From: Chrysaora quinquecirrha
Lineage: Eukaryota > Cnidaria > Scyphozoa > Semaeostomeae > Pelagiidae
Assembly (NCBI GenBank): GCA_014526335.1
Contig: JACTAT010000048.1
Span: 688,704 to 752,703, forward strand
Direction of reading: 5' to 3'
Length of the DNA: 64,000 nucleotides
Made by a program: the position numbers and the translations under genes. Under the pieces are notes generated by a model. That model made no database searches, was not told the DNA's origin, and saw only the letters and a list, made by a program, of their open reading frames with translations. Each line of letters opens with the position of its first letter. Position 1 is the stretch's first letter. This document shows positions 1-11,461 of this stretch, piece by piece.

Positions 1-22
1 CGAGTTTTGTTTCCTGAGCTAG

Positions 23-514
23 GGCCATTTGTATTTACCGGCATTGGAACTGTGGCATCGGCATTGGCATCGGCATTGGCAATGGAATTGGCGCCATTTT
101 TATATCTAAGTCAGAATGCAAACACAACTTACCAGGGGGGTTGCATAAAAGATTTAACTCAAATCCTTCTCAATTGTGTTGTTTTTTTACTTCCGTTTTT
201 AGTTTTTTGGCTTTTCGAATGTGCTCAGGTTACACGTTTTTTTTTATAAGAAACCTAGCTCGGGGCCTAGTTCTAAAAGTTTCTTAATTTTTGGCCAAAT
301 TTTAGTTCTAAAAGTTTCTTAACAGTTTCTTGATTTAATGGAAAGAAAATGCAGTAAATCGATAAAAAAACGTGAATATAGCAAGCAAATTATTAATATT
401 ATTGTATTACAAAGAATTAGCCATGCTGGTGCGAGAAATCACACAGAAATGCTTGAGAATTGATTACTACATCCACAAATGTGAAATCAGTATGTTGAAA
501 CTGGCACAAAATTT
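23..514 (+). repeat. Left TIR of Mutator-like element
   Basis: Inverted copy of 2396-2883. It includes a GGCATT/GGCATC hexamer run (39-105), a T-run followed by TATAAGAAACC, and repeats of TTCTAAAAGTTTCTTAA. Small indels separate the two arms. Confidence 0.8.
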
Positions 515-889
515 TCAAGAGCATTCATCTGAATTGTACCAGTTTTTCATGTATTTACAAAACAGATGTTTGCTCTTTTGTTCTCTTATGTGGAGAGGTA
601 TGTTATTCCAGATTTTTATGCCGTTATATGTAAAGAACCGTTTTTTATAGTTAGTTCTTATAGCTGGATATGCAAATTTTTTTCCAGCAGATTGACGAGT
701 TTGATAGTTATGTCTAGAAGTTGTTTCTTCAAAAAAATCATCAAAAATAGCACTTTGGTTGCCATTGCTTATGTCATATATTAGTTTAGCGCATTCAAAA
801 TGGAAACTTTTCTGAAAATCTAAAATACCTAATTGATTAAAGAGTGGTTTGGCACTGGTAGTATACTTTTCAAAATTCATTATTCTCAA
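515..889 (-). pseudogene. LINE reverse transcriptase C-terminal fragment
   Basis: A 124-residue minus-strand frame carries the signature found at the end of CR1/Jockey/Rex-type LINE polymerases: HNYQTRQSAG, then RTNYKKRFFTYNGIKIW and NNIPLHIRE, with a final basic/aromatic tail. The start is not a true start; the fragment is cut at the inner edge of the TIR. It lies inside the Mutator-like element, so it was captured or inserted before that element's last move into BEL. Family by motif; clade uncertain. Confidence 0.7.
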
Positions 890-2395
890 AGCTTTATTTA
901 AATTGATTTGTATAGATTTAGTAACTGTTTGGGCTATTTTTCATTTCAATTCAAAACCTTTTTTTGAAACTTTTGGTGTTTTGATAAAAAAGTGATGTCT
1001 TGGCATGTCAACGGGATATAAATATATGGAAGAAAGAAGTACAAGCACTTCCGTTGAAGCATCTCATAGGGGTGCGCCAGTTGCCGAGCATGTATTTAAA
1101 TATGCAGCACTTCCGTTGTCCATTCCTACTTCCTATTCCGTGAGCCGCAGCCGTGAAGAGAAGAAAAAGAAATGGAGAAAGGCAAGCTTTTTCGGAGGAA
1201 TTTGAGCCGTTTGTTTACAAGAGGTAATAGTACCGTCTGAGGGTGTAAAATTTCACCCCGAGCGATTTTTCACGGTCAAATCCCTTATAAATTTTCAATC
1301 TTTCCATCGCTATAAAATGAACATCGGGAAGCCTAGAGGGACAAAAGCTTGCTTTTCAACTAAAATTAAGGTGCTGAATCTGAAGACGAAATTTTGGTTT
1401 GAGCAAATTTTCGAAAATTTTGGAAACGAGGCTGTTAGTTGAAAAGGTGTATTATACACGGTTTTTTATAAGAAACTTTTTATAAGACGCCCAGATTGTC
1501 GAATGGCAAAAATGTAAAAAACTCCAGTACTGACTATTTTTTGAAGGAAACTTTTACCTCAGACTGCCGAATATTTTCTTCATTTCCTGTATTTCTTCTG
1601 CAATAAAGCACTTTTGTGACAAGCAGACAAATTTGAAAGCCACAAACAGTCAAATACGATCGATAAATGTACTGGGAACACCATTCAGATAGAATTAGTA
1701 TGCTTCCAGTATAGATACTTTAGAAAACTCTTAAAAAACTTTCAGTACTCAAAATTTGCAATTTTAAGAAACTTTCAGTATTGGACCAATTTGTTAGTTT
1801 GTTATAACAAAATACGTGTATGTTCAAGAGCATAGTAATTTCTTATAAGAAAATGAGTGTATTCTTTCCGAAAATTTTTCTCACAGCCATCCATTTGAAA
1901 CTCTCACTGGTTTTATGCTTTAACATTATGTATTATCGTTCGTTGGCATTTGTTGGTTATGTTGAAATAAAAATTAAAGCAAGAAAGAACGTTCCATTTA
2001 TTGAGTCGTGACTCCTCTTTACTTTCGTGACAGATCCCGTTTGTGCGCTCCATGCTCTGCCCTTTTTTAGGTCCAGTTTATTCCTGTTATAAAGATCTGT
2101 GAATGAAAGATCTTTTTCTGTGCTCGCTCGGATCGTAGTGCTCCGACGATGTCGTGAACAGGAGCTCTGAGCTAGTTTATTATCATTTTGTCAAGTGTAC
2201 TCATGCCAGAAAAATAGTAACTGTAACAGGTCATATGAAGCATTTTCCTGCCTTGTTCTGCCCGCCCTTCCCGCAACATTGCTCCCCTTGGTTACACGTA
2301 ATTTTTTTTATAAGAAACCGGTTTATAAGAAACCTAGAACTAGACACCCCAAAAGTTAAGAAACTTTTAGAACTAGGAGGAAGGAGTTAAGAAGC
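890..2395. other. Interior of Mutator-like element, no gene seen
   Basis: About 1.5 kb without a convincing coding region. It contains scattered TTTATAAGAAAC motifs (about 1460-1490 and 2305-2335) like those in the TIRs. Short frames here show no recognisable domain. Confidence 0.5.
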
Positions 2396-2883
2396 TTGAG
2401 AAATTTTTGTGCCAGTTTCAACATACTGATTTCACATTTGTGGATGTAGTAATCAATTCTCAAGCATTTCTGTGTGATTTCTCGCACCAGCATGGCTAAT
2501 TCTTTGTAATACAATAATATTAATAATTTGCTTGCTATATTCACGTTTTTTTATCGATTTACTGCATTTTCTTTCCATTAAATCAAGAAACTGTTAAGAA
2601 ACTTTTAGAACTAAAATTTGGCCAAAAATTAAGAAACTTTTAGAACTAGGCCCTGAGCTAGGTTTCTTATAAAAAACGTAACCTGAGCACATTCTGAAAA
2701 GCCAAAAACTAAAACGGAAGTAAAAAACAACACAATTGAGAAGGATTTGAGTTAAATCTTTATGCAACCCCTGGTAAGTTGTGTTTGCATTCTGACTTAG
2801 ATATAAAAATGGCGCCAATTCCATTGCCAATGCCGATGCCAATGCCGATGCCACAGTTCCAATGCCGGTAAATACAAATGGCC
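2396..2883 (-). repeat. Right TIR of Mutator-like element
   Basis: Reverse complement of the left arm, from CAGTATGTTGAAACTGG inward to CAAATGGCC at the outer edge. The two arms together would form a hairpin about 490 bp long. Apparent reading frames in both arms are shadows of the repeat. Confidence 0.8.
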
Positions 2884-2892
2884 CTGAGCTAG

Positions 2893-4405
2893 GAGATCAT
2901 TATTCTCCCCCCGTCTCACTTGTCCAGTAAAGAATCTGGCAAGATAATCCGATCCGATTAACACATTGACCTCGCTGTCTTGCAAACCATTGTTGAAATC
3001 TGAGATTTCTATACCGCGTAGGTGTTCAAATTTCTCTATAGCTGATTGAATGTTTTGTGAAGATATTGGCTCACAAATCTTTGCTGTGGCGTAGGCTTGA
3101 ATTGATGTTTTGAAATCTCCATGCACACTGCTGAGAGAAAATTCTACGACTTCGTGGTTGTTGACTGAACATCCGCCTCCAAAAACTTTGACCTGTAAAG
3201 GTTCTCGCCTAACAGATTTCAGATTTAGTTTCTCCTTTAGATCTTGACAAATAAAACTTCTTTGGCTTCCCGAATCAAATAATACGCGTACGCGAATTTT
3301 CTCGTTGGAATTATTCGGACTGACATATGCTTGAGCGGTTTGTAGTAAAATGTTATCCTTGGAGCCAACGTGCAGGGCGTTTGTTTCGGTACCGCGCGAT
3401 TCTGGATTCTCTGAGGTTGCGGTTGCATTTGAGGTGGACGCTAAAGGTCTTGATTCTCTTTGATTCCCTTGATTATGGTCGCAAACACTGACATGATGTC
3501 GTCCACCGCACTCAAAACACTTCCCTTTCGACTGACAGTTTCTTCCGATGTGGTTCTTGCGTAGACAAACGAAGCATCGACCATCTTTCTTCAAAACATC
3601 TTTCCGCGCGTTTTAATAGGTGGCGTTCTAGACTCAGTAAAATTCCCTTGTGTTTTAGGCTGATGAGAGGGCAACGAGGCTTGAATTCCGGAGCAACGCT
3701 CGCGGTTTTCTATTTCTTCGCGTTATAGAGCCAACAAACGATTTAACTCCCATTGGCTATCCTTGATCTGGCATCCGATTATAAGACGAACATCCTGCGG
3801 TATTTTACTGAGAAGTACGGGAATCAATAAGCTTCTGTAAGCAGATGTTTGCACGGCCAGCGATTGCAATCCGTGCACAAACTTCAACTCTACCATACAA
3901 ATTCCGCAACTCGGCCACGTTTCTTGAGGAAAACAGCGGAGTTATTCTTAGAAGAGAGTCATGATGACCACTGATTATTACTTGTTTGTCCCCAAATCTG
4001 CGTGTAAGTACTCTATAGCTGCATCATAATTAGCGGCGGTAGTTTGTAGACAAGCGATCGCTGAGGCTGCACTGCCTTCTAATAAATCTCTCAGATAACT
4101 GAATTTAGTTATGATATCTAGTGAACTGTCTTTTTGTATAGCACTTTTATAAGTGTCCCAAAACATCTGCCATTGAGTGACTTATCCGCTGAATTTCTTC
4201 AACTGCAATTTTGGTAGCTTCGCAGACGTTGATTTTGACGCGCTTGCTTGCGTGTTTGTCTCATAACCACGTGAATTTTCCAATTGTTCGTTGACAGAAA
4301 CAATTTTCATAAGCATTTTCTCGAAACTTCCAAACAGCTCCGATGTGCAGCTCTGATGCTTAAAGTCTTGCTTAAAATTCTTTTACTTTTTTTCTGTTTC
4401 GACAT
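2893..4405 (-). pseudogene. BEL/Pao Gag-protease, degraded
   Basis: From a candidate ATG at 4405 the minus strand encodes a Gag of the DUF1759 type. Around 3978-4230 it has LPKLQLKKFSG, then WQMFWDTYKSAI and KFSYLRDLLEG, the conserved Gag core. An in-frame stop interrupts KFSG and others follow up to 3600. From 3594 a clean frame shows zinc-knuckle cysteines (CFVCLRKNH, CFECGGRHH) and then the DUF1758 aspartic protease with FDSGSQRSFI at about 3230-3290. The frame ends at 2893, where a Mutator-like element has inserted. It would supply capsid and protease, but stops make it non-functional. Confidence 0.85.
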
Positions 4406-4442
4406 ACTGATTATCACGTCTATCCGGTTCGACTGTGGACCA

Positions 4443-5330
4443 TGTTAAGAATTAGGCGCTCAAATGTAGACTCCGAAGCAATAAACTCTTTTTTAGACTC
4501 TAGGCTCAATCTCATGAAGGTTCAACTCAATTACAAAAATACTATTTACAAGAAGACTGTATTTATTTAACTCCAGATTCGATTCGTAGATATATATTTC
4601 GATAAGAATAACTTCGTGTGTACTACACACTACAGGCTCTAGGTTCAACTAAGGTTCAATTTCAATAAAAAAAAAACAGAACAGTCTATTTACGTAGTCC
4701 AAAAGCAAGGACGGGGGTAATATTTTACACAGCTGTTGAACAACAACATTGTAATCATTTGCCAGTTTGATTCTTGTATACACTGTATAATTTGAGACTA
4801 GTTTGATAATGCACTCTAGAGCGCTTTACAGTTTGAAATTGTTGAGAATATCACACTCTCTACTAGTTCGGTCGAATGTTATAGACGATTTCAGACAAAA
4901 AAAACCTCAGACAAAATCACTTTGTCATAATTTCATGAACGCAATCTTAACGCTACGTTTTTACTCAGAACACTAACACAAAATTGAAAAGTCTAAACTC
5001 ATATTACACGAATGAGGAAATCAAGATATATTTTGTCCAATCAGAATTAAGAATAACAGGAAAATGACAAACCCCTTAATACAATAGTTTTACGCAAAAA
5101 CTTAATAGTTAAGTTAACATAACATGAATCAGTTTCCTCGTCTCAATCTGAATACGAGGCTATTACGCATATACTTCACTACACAGGAATCGGAAGAAAA
5201 TATTTAATCTTTGAAAAGTAAATCTATATTGCAGTATTGAAATGAATGAACCTAAGGAAAAAACTGAAATCTATATACATAACTGAGAAAACATGATCAG
5301 TAAAAGCAAGCATGCGGGGTTTTCCCAACA
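4443..5330 (-). repeat. Probable 5' LTR of the BEL/Pao element
   Basis: On the minus strand this stretch starts TGTTGGGAAAACCCCGCATG, the usual BEL-type LTR start, and ends in TTCTTAACA just before TGG, where a primer-binding site is expected. Length is about 888 bp. There is no second LTR in the window to align, so both borders come from the TG...CA ends and their position relative to Gag. I could not match the TGG sequence to a particular tRNA. Confidence 0.55.
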
Positions 5331-5939
5331 GAAATAGGACTAAACCTCTAGTTTTAGACATAGGCAGTCTTGACGGCCCCGTGTATTGTATCTCCATCCT
5401 GTTTGCTGCTGTGTCCTAGCATCTGTTATGGCTGGCAAACTGGCATATACAGATACGCATACGATTAGCTCCTGGTAAGGAAACACTTCCTCTCGGCATT
5501 TGCTCGCAGTTAGCAACCCCTTAACTGTTATTGATACCTAACATGTCGACAGCTGTGGAAAGTGGATGCTAATATTCGTCGGCAAGACACGTGCTGAACG
5601 CTTTCCCGACATTTGCCTACAGGTTTATTTGTTTCTTTTGATTTGCAACATTTCTCGCCCTTAATTACTATTGCCGAAAAATTCCGTTCTTCTCAAATTT
5701 GCCGACGGAGGGTGTCACACCCCCACACCCCCCCCCCCCCCATAGCTACGGCCCTGTCGCGAGCATCCCAATGCTAATTCAATTTCTGTTTTCGCTGTGA
5801 TACGTGTCATTGAGGATTAAGGTTTGCAATCTCCGAGCAATCTCTTTGCTCTCGTTTCGCTCATTTCTATTTTGGAAAAATCATTCGAGAACACGATGTC
5901 TAACGAAGAATTTTTTATGCTCTTGCTTTTCACCGTTCT
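5331..5939. other. Unassigned region, possible Harbinger 5' end
   Basis: No gene recognised. A C-run (about 5724-5742) preceded by GGAGGGTGTCACACC could lie near a transposon terminus, but no matching inverted terminus was found on the far side. Confidence 0.3.
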
Positions 5940-7007
5940 TTGCAAAGAATGATGTTGTTTGTTGCCGCATATATAAGAATGCGAAATTTACAAATGCAAC
6001 AAGCGGCTGTTCAGTTTTTTGCAAATGCTTATAACGATAGAGAGGTATGGGCTTTTCACCGGCAATACAACGATTTCGACGCTTATTACAATGCCGATCT
6101 CAATACCAGCAAAGAACTTGATCCTAACTATTGGAGTAAGCATAATAGAGTATCCCGAGACACGTTTGACTATATTTGTTCAGTCTTGCACGGCTATATG
6201 AAAAGAGAAGAGACCAATATGAGAGAGACAATTCCTGTTCCAAAAAGGGTTGGTGTAGCCATCTGGTGGCTGACAAATGGTGGGTCATACCGATCAATCG
6301 GTCAGCCATTTGGAATTTCATCCTGCATTGTTGGTCGTATTACCAAAGATTTCGTTGGTGCATTAGTGCACCTTAGAGAAAGGTTTATTGCCTGGCCTGA
6401 AACTGAAGAACTATGTCAGCAGACAATAAAAACATTCGAAAGGCTATCTCTTTTGCCAAATGTTTTCGGTGTTATTGACGGAACGTATGGCTCTGTACAT
6501 GATTCACGTAGCCTTAGGAATGCACGGCTTTGTCGAGATGCTAGTGATGGCAAGATTCTGCAAGCCCCTCTATTCAAGCTATCGACAACAGTCTCCTTGA
6601 AACCCTTTCTGGTTGGTGATGCTGCCTATCCAATAAGTGATTGGCTGATAAAACCATTTTCGTACTCGCAAAACATGGATCATGAGGAGCAGCTTTTCAA
6701 CTTGTCGCTGTCACAGGTCCGTGTTTCCATCCAGAGAGCCTTTGGCATCTTGAAAGGGAGATGGCGGTTGTTGCTAGGAAAGGTTTGCCTGGAACCATCC
6801 TATGTAGCAGATATTGTCATGGCATGTTGTGTGTTACACACTATATGCCAGGAACGCAATGAGCCTGCGGAGGAGATTGGAGATCCGTACGGCGGCATTG
6901 AAAATGAAAACCTTGCTGGCAGTTTTTGCGAATCTGGTGAAACGATCAGAGATCTTCTCGTTGATTACATCTGTAACCAGCAGGACGATTCATCCATGAC
7001 ACTCTAG
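5940..7007 (+). pseudogene. PIF/Harbinger DDE transposase, defective
   Basis: This 355-residue frame belongs to the DDE_Tnp_4/HARBI1 family, which cuts and pastes Harbinger DNA with a Myb-like partner. Visible landmarks are the FR-like helical N-terminus (YWSKHNRVSRDTFDYICSVL), the first catalytic Asp in GVIDGTY, the second in LVGDAAYP, and the helix SIQRAFGILKGRWR. Two defects stand out. GVIDGTY runs straight into GSVHDSRSLRN, so the usual stretch of about 40-45 residues between them is missing. The catalytic Glu before AFG is Gln (CAG codon). Start chosen at the first ATG; 5952 is an alternative. The frame is otherwise uninterrupted, so decay looks recent. Confidence 0.88.
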
Positions 7008-8170
7008 CTACTTTGAACATTGCATTATATACATTTCTTACTTCTCATTGTTCTATTAATGGTCATACCTATTGTGTTCTTGTTATTATTAAGCATTCTG
7101 CTGTGACATTTAGAAATTGATTTCTTGGAATCACAATGCACTTCGATTTTTCTTATTTCACCCTACAATAAAAACAGCAACAGGAAAGAAAATAGGATTT
7201 TGTTTTCCTCAGTCTATATGTGCAATGAATGTTCAGTGTGGGCAAAGCCCGGGGTATAATACACTATGTATATTTTGGGTACTGGGGACATGCCATCGGG
7301 AGGGGTATCGATCAGTGGTGTTGCCACGGGGAGAATGGGGGACTTGTCCCCAGGGCTGTAGTACTGGGGGGCTGAGGGGGGCGCAGCCCCCCCTTATTAA
7401 AAATCTGTGAACTTTTACGGGGGGCGCAGCACCCCTCTGAATATCTGATACACATAGTTTTCATATCTTGTTCGAGTTTGTCTTCTGCCAATTCAAAAGA
7501 AATAATGATTCGGTTGGGGGTAGAAGCTCCAACACAAAATTTCCTCTTTAAAACTCATTTTGTAAATTGTATCCTAATGGTCAATAATTGAAAAGGTTGA
7601 AAAATTACCCTTTCTTTGTTGGAACCTAATCCTGTAATTAGATATGGTTCTAATTTGAACGTCAGTTTATAAATATATTAGAGTCGGTTTAAGTGAATCT
7701 GAAGGGAGTGGTCCAAAAAAATTTCGGACCGCTTCGCTCGCCTACCGGATTTTACAGCCCCCCTTGTTAATACATTAGCACTACACCCCTGCAGTAGTCC
7801 CTCCACTTTTTTAGAAAGATGCTCCTTGAGATTCATACAAATCTGGTGAGAAAATTCGAGGGGATGGGATACGTTTTCTAAATCGTAAGCCACTTCCTTT
7901 CCATGGCAGAGAAGGTTCCTTGCAACATGTTTCGTCTTCTCATTCCTCTGCAAGGCTTACGATTTCCGTTCACATTAAAAAGCTTGCGATTTCCGTTCAC
8001 ATAGGAAATACAAGAGCATACTATGATTATCGAAGGATACAGAGTTAGACAGCACACAAAATAATCTTTTCGTGACAATAGAAATATAACAAGAACATAA
8101 CAATATGAAACAGTAAGAGAACAGTACGAGAAAAATGATCTTTTTGGCAATGTTTCAAAGTCACTGGTCC
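7008..8170. other. Spacer between Harbinger genes with G-rich palindromes
   Basis: No gene. The stretch 7315-7445 is G/C-rich with local palindromes such as GGGGGGCGCAGCCCCCC-type runs. CAGTGGTGTTG at 7315 and an inverted CTACACCCCTG ending near 7794 may be the ends of a hAT-like MITE of about 480 bp, but the flanks show no matching 8-bp repeat. A CAGTGGTGTAG sequence recurs near 23641. Confidence 0.3.
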
Positions 8171-8937
8171 CTAATCTAAGTCGCTATCATCTTCGTCCTC
8201 CTTTTTCTTTCTTCTAGAGACAACTTGCAAAAGAACTTCACCAGTGTGCTTCCTGTTCTGCTCATCGATTTTTTGGATGCCCTCTAAAAACCTCGTCATC
8301 GTATCCTCTTGTTGTTGTTGCAGCTTGGTTAGCCATTCTGCAAGTTGCGTTGCTGTGGAGGATTTTGATGCCTTCTTCCTCTTCTTTGTGGCTGTGGATT
8401 TGCAGCAGCAACACAGTCCTCTTGGGCAGCTCTCTCTTGCCTATTTGCATGGAGGTCTCCAATCTCAGCCACATCATTATCATTATCATTCACTTCAGAG
8501 TTGGCCGCACTTGCGAGACCCGCCTCTCGAACCTCTCCCAACTGAACCACACTCCTTACCCCAATAACCTCATCAAATACATCATAAGATGGTGGGGTAT
8601 TTCTTGCCTCGCCACTTCTTCTGTTTTTCGCCTTGGCCTCTTTGTACCTGTCTTTCAGATAGCTTAGCCTCTTCTTTATTTGCTCCAATGTCCTCTTTCC
8701 ACCTGCTTTGTTGACCTTTTCCAAAATGCGTTTCCACGCCCTTGCGTTCTTATGGCTTTCCAGCTCTACAAAGGCGTCTATACAGGAATTCACAAGAAAA
8801 TCTGTCTGCCTTGTTGTCCATACACTTCTGCCTCTCTGTGAAGCTGCGGCAGGAGGAACTGTAGAGCTTGCAGCTGAAGATGGCGATGCATCAGTTGGTG
8901 TCGACTGCATCTGCGAACTGCTTTGCTGGCTGCTCAT
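8171..8937 (-). pseudogene. Harbinger Myb/trihelix DNA-binding protein, frameshifted
   Basis: From the ATG at 8937 a Ser/Gln/Pro-rich leader precedes a Myb/SANT-like trihelix (Myb_DNA-bind_4/5 type): WTTRQTDFLVNSCIDAF, WKRILEKVNKAGG, then KKRLSYLKDRYKEAKAK. This is the usual second protein of Harbinger elements; it binds the element ends and brings in the transposase. The frame runs to 8329 with an unconvincing Arg/Gln-rich tail. A neighbouring frame from about 8400 gives a better C-terminus: a basic patch, a helix with LTKLQQQQEDTMTRFLEGI, and an acidic end stopping at 8171. I infer a single indel near 8395-8405. It faces the transposase tail to tail, as expected for a Harbinger pair. Confidence 0.75.
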
Positions 8938-9974
8938 TCGTCCATATTGCTCAAAGAAGGATGGTGCAAATGAACTAGCGCTTTGAGGTCCAACTCTTGG
9001 TCGTATGAAGTTGGAAATCTATGCATTCGAAATCGCGGTGGTGCATGCGAATACCAAAATGGATTACTTGTTCTTTTGTAACTTCGTGCTATAAAAGATT
9101 GGGGCTGAGTAGAAAAACGGTCTGGTTCCTGAGAATCTTCAAAGAATTCCGTATCTTGAGCAACCAAACTTTCATTTTCAGAACAATGCTGATTAACAAG
9201 GCGTCTAAAATATGCCATTTCTGTCGTACAATCTACAAGTACACTCGCGTGATAAATGAAAGCCTTTTTATGATGCGACTATTTTTCAGCATCAAATAGA
9301 CAGACGTAATAACACTGGAGGGTATTCGCCCTCTGTGAAGAATAGATCACAGTTGGTTATCAGTCCTGGGTTTTTAGTGGTGGGACTTCCGCTATTTGGC
9401 TGCCTGACGTCTTTCAGTCAATACTTTTTATAATTAATCTTTGTTGTTTGAAAAGCTTACTGTTTTAGAGCTATGACCCAAAGTAAAACATTTCTTTTCA
9501 GGTTAAAGCAATTTTATGTTTTCAGGTTATGAGATGAATACGGTTCACGAGCGTTCATTCAATTTAATTCAATTCAATTCAATTTTCATGCAAGCAACAA
9601 GCCATTAATTACAATATACATGATTTTATATAACTTATAAATAGAAACAATATATCAACTACAATCAGTTATAATCATATTTTATGCTGTAGGAATTCAT
9701 GCTAAGAAATCTAATAATAATAAAAATTTGCTAGTTGCTTGGGACCCTTAGAAGAAACTCAGAATGACTCAGAAAGACTCGATAGCGGCTATCGAGCTAA
9801 GTTGGATAACTGTAGAAAATTAATTGAATTTAGAAAACATTAACATTAACTAACTAAAAGAGGAAGAAGAAAAATTGAATAAAGTAATATTAAAGAAAAG
9901 AAAAAAAAAAAAAATCCGGTTCCACTACTTCTTAATATTTCATGGTTAGTCGACGGAACTTTAAGACTTAATAG

Positions 9975-11050
9975 ATAGGGTTTTTCTGCAACAATCTAGC
10001 AAAGAGGGTAACCTTCGGTTTTTTCAATGACATCTATTAAAAAAAGGTCTGAGAACATGAACTCAAGATAGGCCTTCAAATATTTTCAGCGAAAGTAGCC
10101 TTAATTAATGCCTAATTAAGCCTAATTACGTAAATAAAAAAATTCACACTTTTTCAAATCTGATTACTGCAATATGTAGAAATAGAAATGCTGAGTAAAA
10201 TCGTCTTTGACCGAATTTCAATACCACCTACCAATTTCAAGAAAAACCCGCTTGAAATTATGATGACGTCATCACCATTATGATCAATACAGACCTGGAT
10301 TCTATTTTTCAACTTCCATAACTCTATGAGTTGGGGTGCAATGGTCACAAAACCGCTATTTATGCGATCGATGTATGCTAAGACAGCAGAATGATGATGA
10401 TTGGGTGTCGTAATGACATCATAAGGGGGAAACTGACATCATTATGGTACCAAAATGATGCTCAGTCATCCATGAGCCAATAGTCGCTGTGAAGGACTAC
10501 TCATGTTCGAGATTTGAAGTTTTGTTATTAAACCTGCTAAAAGGGCGAGAGGTCAAATTCGTTATACAGTATTCATGATGAGATTCCTATTGTTTATGCA
10601 CTGAACTTCCTTTCTTCGTTTCCAAAACTTGCAGTGGGGCTTATTATGCTTATTATGCTGTCATACATACAAGTATCGAATTGTAAGCGGTGTTTTGACG
10701 ATTCGACCCTTTTAAGAAGTTACGCGAGTTGGCAAAGCCCATACTGAGCCTTAGGACCATGACGTCATCATTACTTCAAAGAGGTATTCTCGAAACTGGT
10801 AGGTTGTATTGAAATAAAGCCAAGACAATTTTACTCAGCGTTCCAAGGTCTACGTATTACAGTAATCAGATTTCAAAAAGTAAAACTTTTTTAATTGACT
10901 TGAATAGGCATAATCAGGCGTTAATTAAGGGTACTTCCGGCGAAAATTTTTGAGGGCCCATCTTGGATTCGTGTTTTCCGACCTTTTTTAGTACATTTCA
11001 ATTTAAAAACCCTAGATTACCCTCTTTGCTAGATTGTTGCAGAAGAAACC
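9975..11050. mobile_element. Old foldback/MITE with ~300-bp inverted arms
   Basis: Left arm (about 9975-10290) and right arm (about 10740-11050) are inverted copies. The outer 24 bases, GCAACAATCTAGCAAAGAGG plus GTAA, match perfectly, and further in the arms are roughly three-quarters alike by eye. The central 450 bp has no gene. Both arms carry ATGATGACGTCAT. Target duplications were not resolved. Confidence 0.65.
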
Positions 11051-11444
11051 CTGTCTACAATCATCAGTTTTTGAGATTTTTAGTTTAATTTCCTGAATAT
11101 GTGGTGCACAAGAAAGATTCTTATCGATCAATACGCCAAGATACTTCACATGCTCTTTCTCTTCCAAATAGCTGCTGTTTATATATATTTTAATATTATG
11201 CTCACGTTTTTTTTGCTTTGGGTGAATAACTAAGAAATTTGATTTCCCTGTATTTAGGGTAAGACCATTAGCAATCAGCCAGCCAGAAACTTTATTTAGT
11301 TCTCTGTTTACTGTGGACTCTAAAGCCTTCAAATCAGGATGAGAGTAGATTATGTATGTATCATCAGTAAATAGGCGAAAATTAAGAATATTTGATGAGA
11401 ATGGAATGTCATTGATATAATTAAGAGAGAGCAGTGGTCAAAGA
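11012..11444 (-). pseudogene. LINE reverse transcriptase, palm/thumb part
   Basis: This continues the RT after element B: YINDIP, then a TDDTYI motif where most LINE polymerases have F/Y-ADDT (one variant position), NGLTLNTGKSNFLVI and the thumb motif VKYLGVLIDKNLS. A stop (TGA) lies right after the insertion site. The frame ends at about 11050, where an inverted-repeat element begins and the remaining C-terminus is missing. Confidence 0.8.
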
Positions 11445-11461
11445 ACACTCACCCCATGTAA

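Larger units (their letters stand above)
23..2883. mobile_element. Non-autonomous Mutator-like (foldback) element in BEL
   Basis: The element is 2861 bp, with terminal inverted repeats of about 490 bp starting GGCCATTTGTATTTACCGG. It is flanked by a 9-bp direct repeat CTGAGCTAG (14-22 and 2884-2892); because neighbouring bases match, the duplication could be scored as 7, 9 or 11 bp. Removing the element and one repeat restores the BEL frame, so this is a genuine insertion. A 9-bp duplication with very long TIRs is typical of Mutator/foldback elements. No transposase is encoded. Its interior carries a LINE 3' fragment, as in Pack-MULE-type capture or nested insertion. Confidence 0.8.
1..5330 (-). 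mobile_element. BEL/Pao LTR retrotransposon, partial, interrupted
   Basis: The element reads right to left: 5' LTR, Gag, zinc knuckles and aspartic protease. It then meets a 2.86-kb inserted element and resumes in the last 22 bases at the window's left edge, where the frame continues with residues expected after the BEL protease. Reverse transcriptase, RNase H, integrase and the 3' LTR would lie beyond position 1. Stops and frameshifts in Gag show that it is dead. Assignment to BEL/Pao rests on the Gag and protease motifs. Confidence 0.85.
5750..9300. mobile_element. PIF/Harbinger element, borders not resolved
   Basis: Convergent transposase and Myb-protein genes about 1.2 kb apart define a Harbinger unit. 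I could not find a convincing pair of inverted termini with a 3-bp TWA duplication, so the limits are approximate. An open stretch upstream of the Myb ATG, to about 9018, may be untranslated leader or lost coding sequence. Confidence 0.55.

Noticed and set aside
2594..2854. Minus-strand frame rich in MASALASALAMELAP
   Set aside because: It is translation of the hexamer run in the right TIR, mirrored at 7-249.
4410..4445. tRNA primer-binding site for the BEL element
   Set aside because: TGG follows the LTR end, but the next bases did not form a convincing tRNA 3'-end complement, so I did not annotate it.
7315..7794. Complete hAT MITE between the Harbinger genes
   Set aside because: Ends CAGTGGTGTTG and CAGGGGTGTAG match only partly and no 8-bp duplication is visible; kept only as a low-confidence note.
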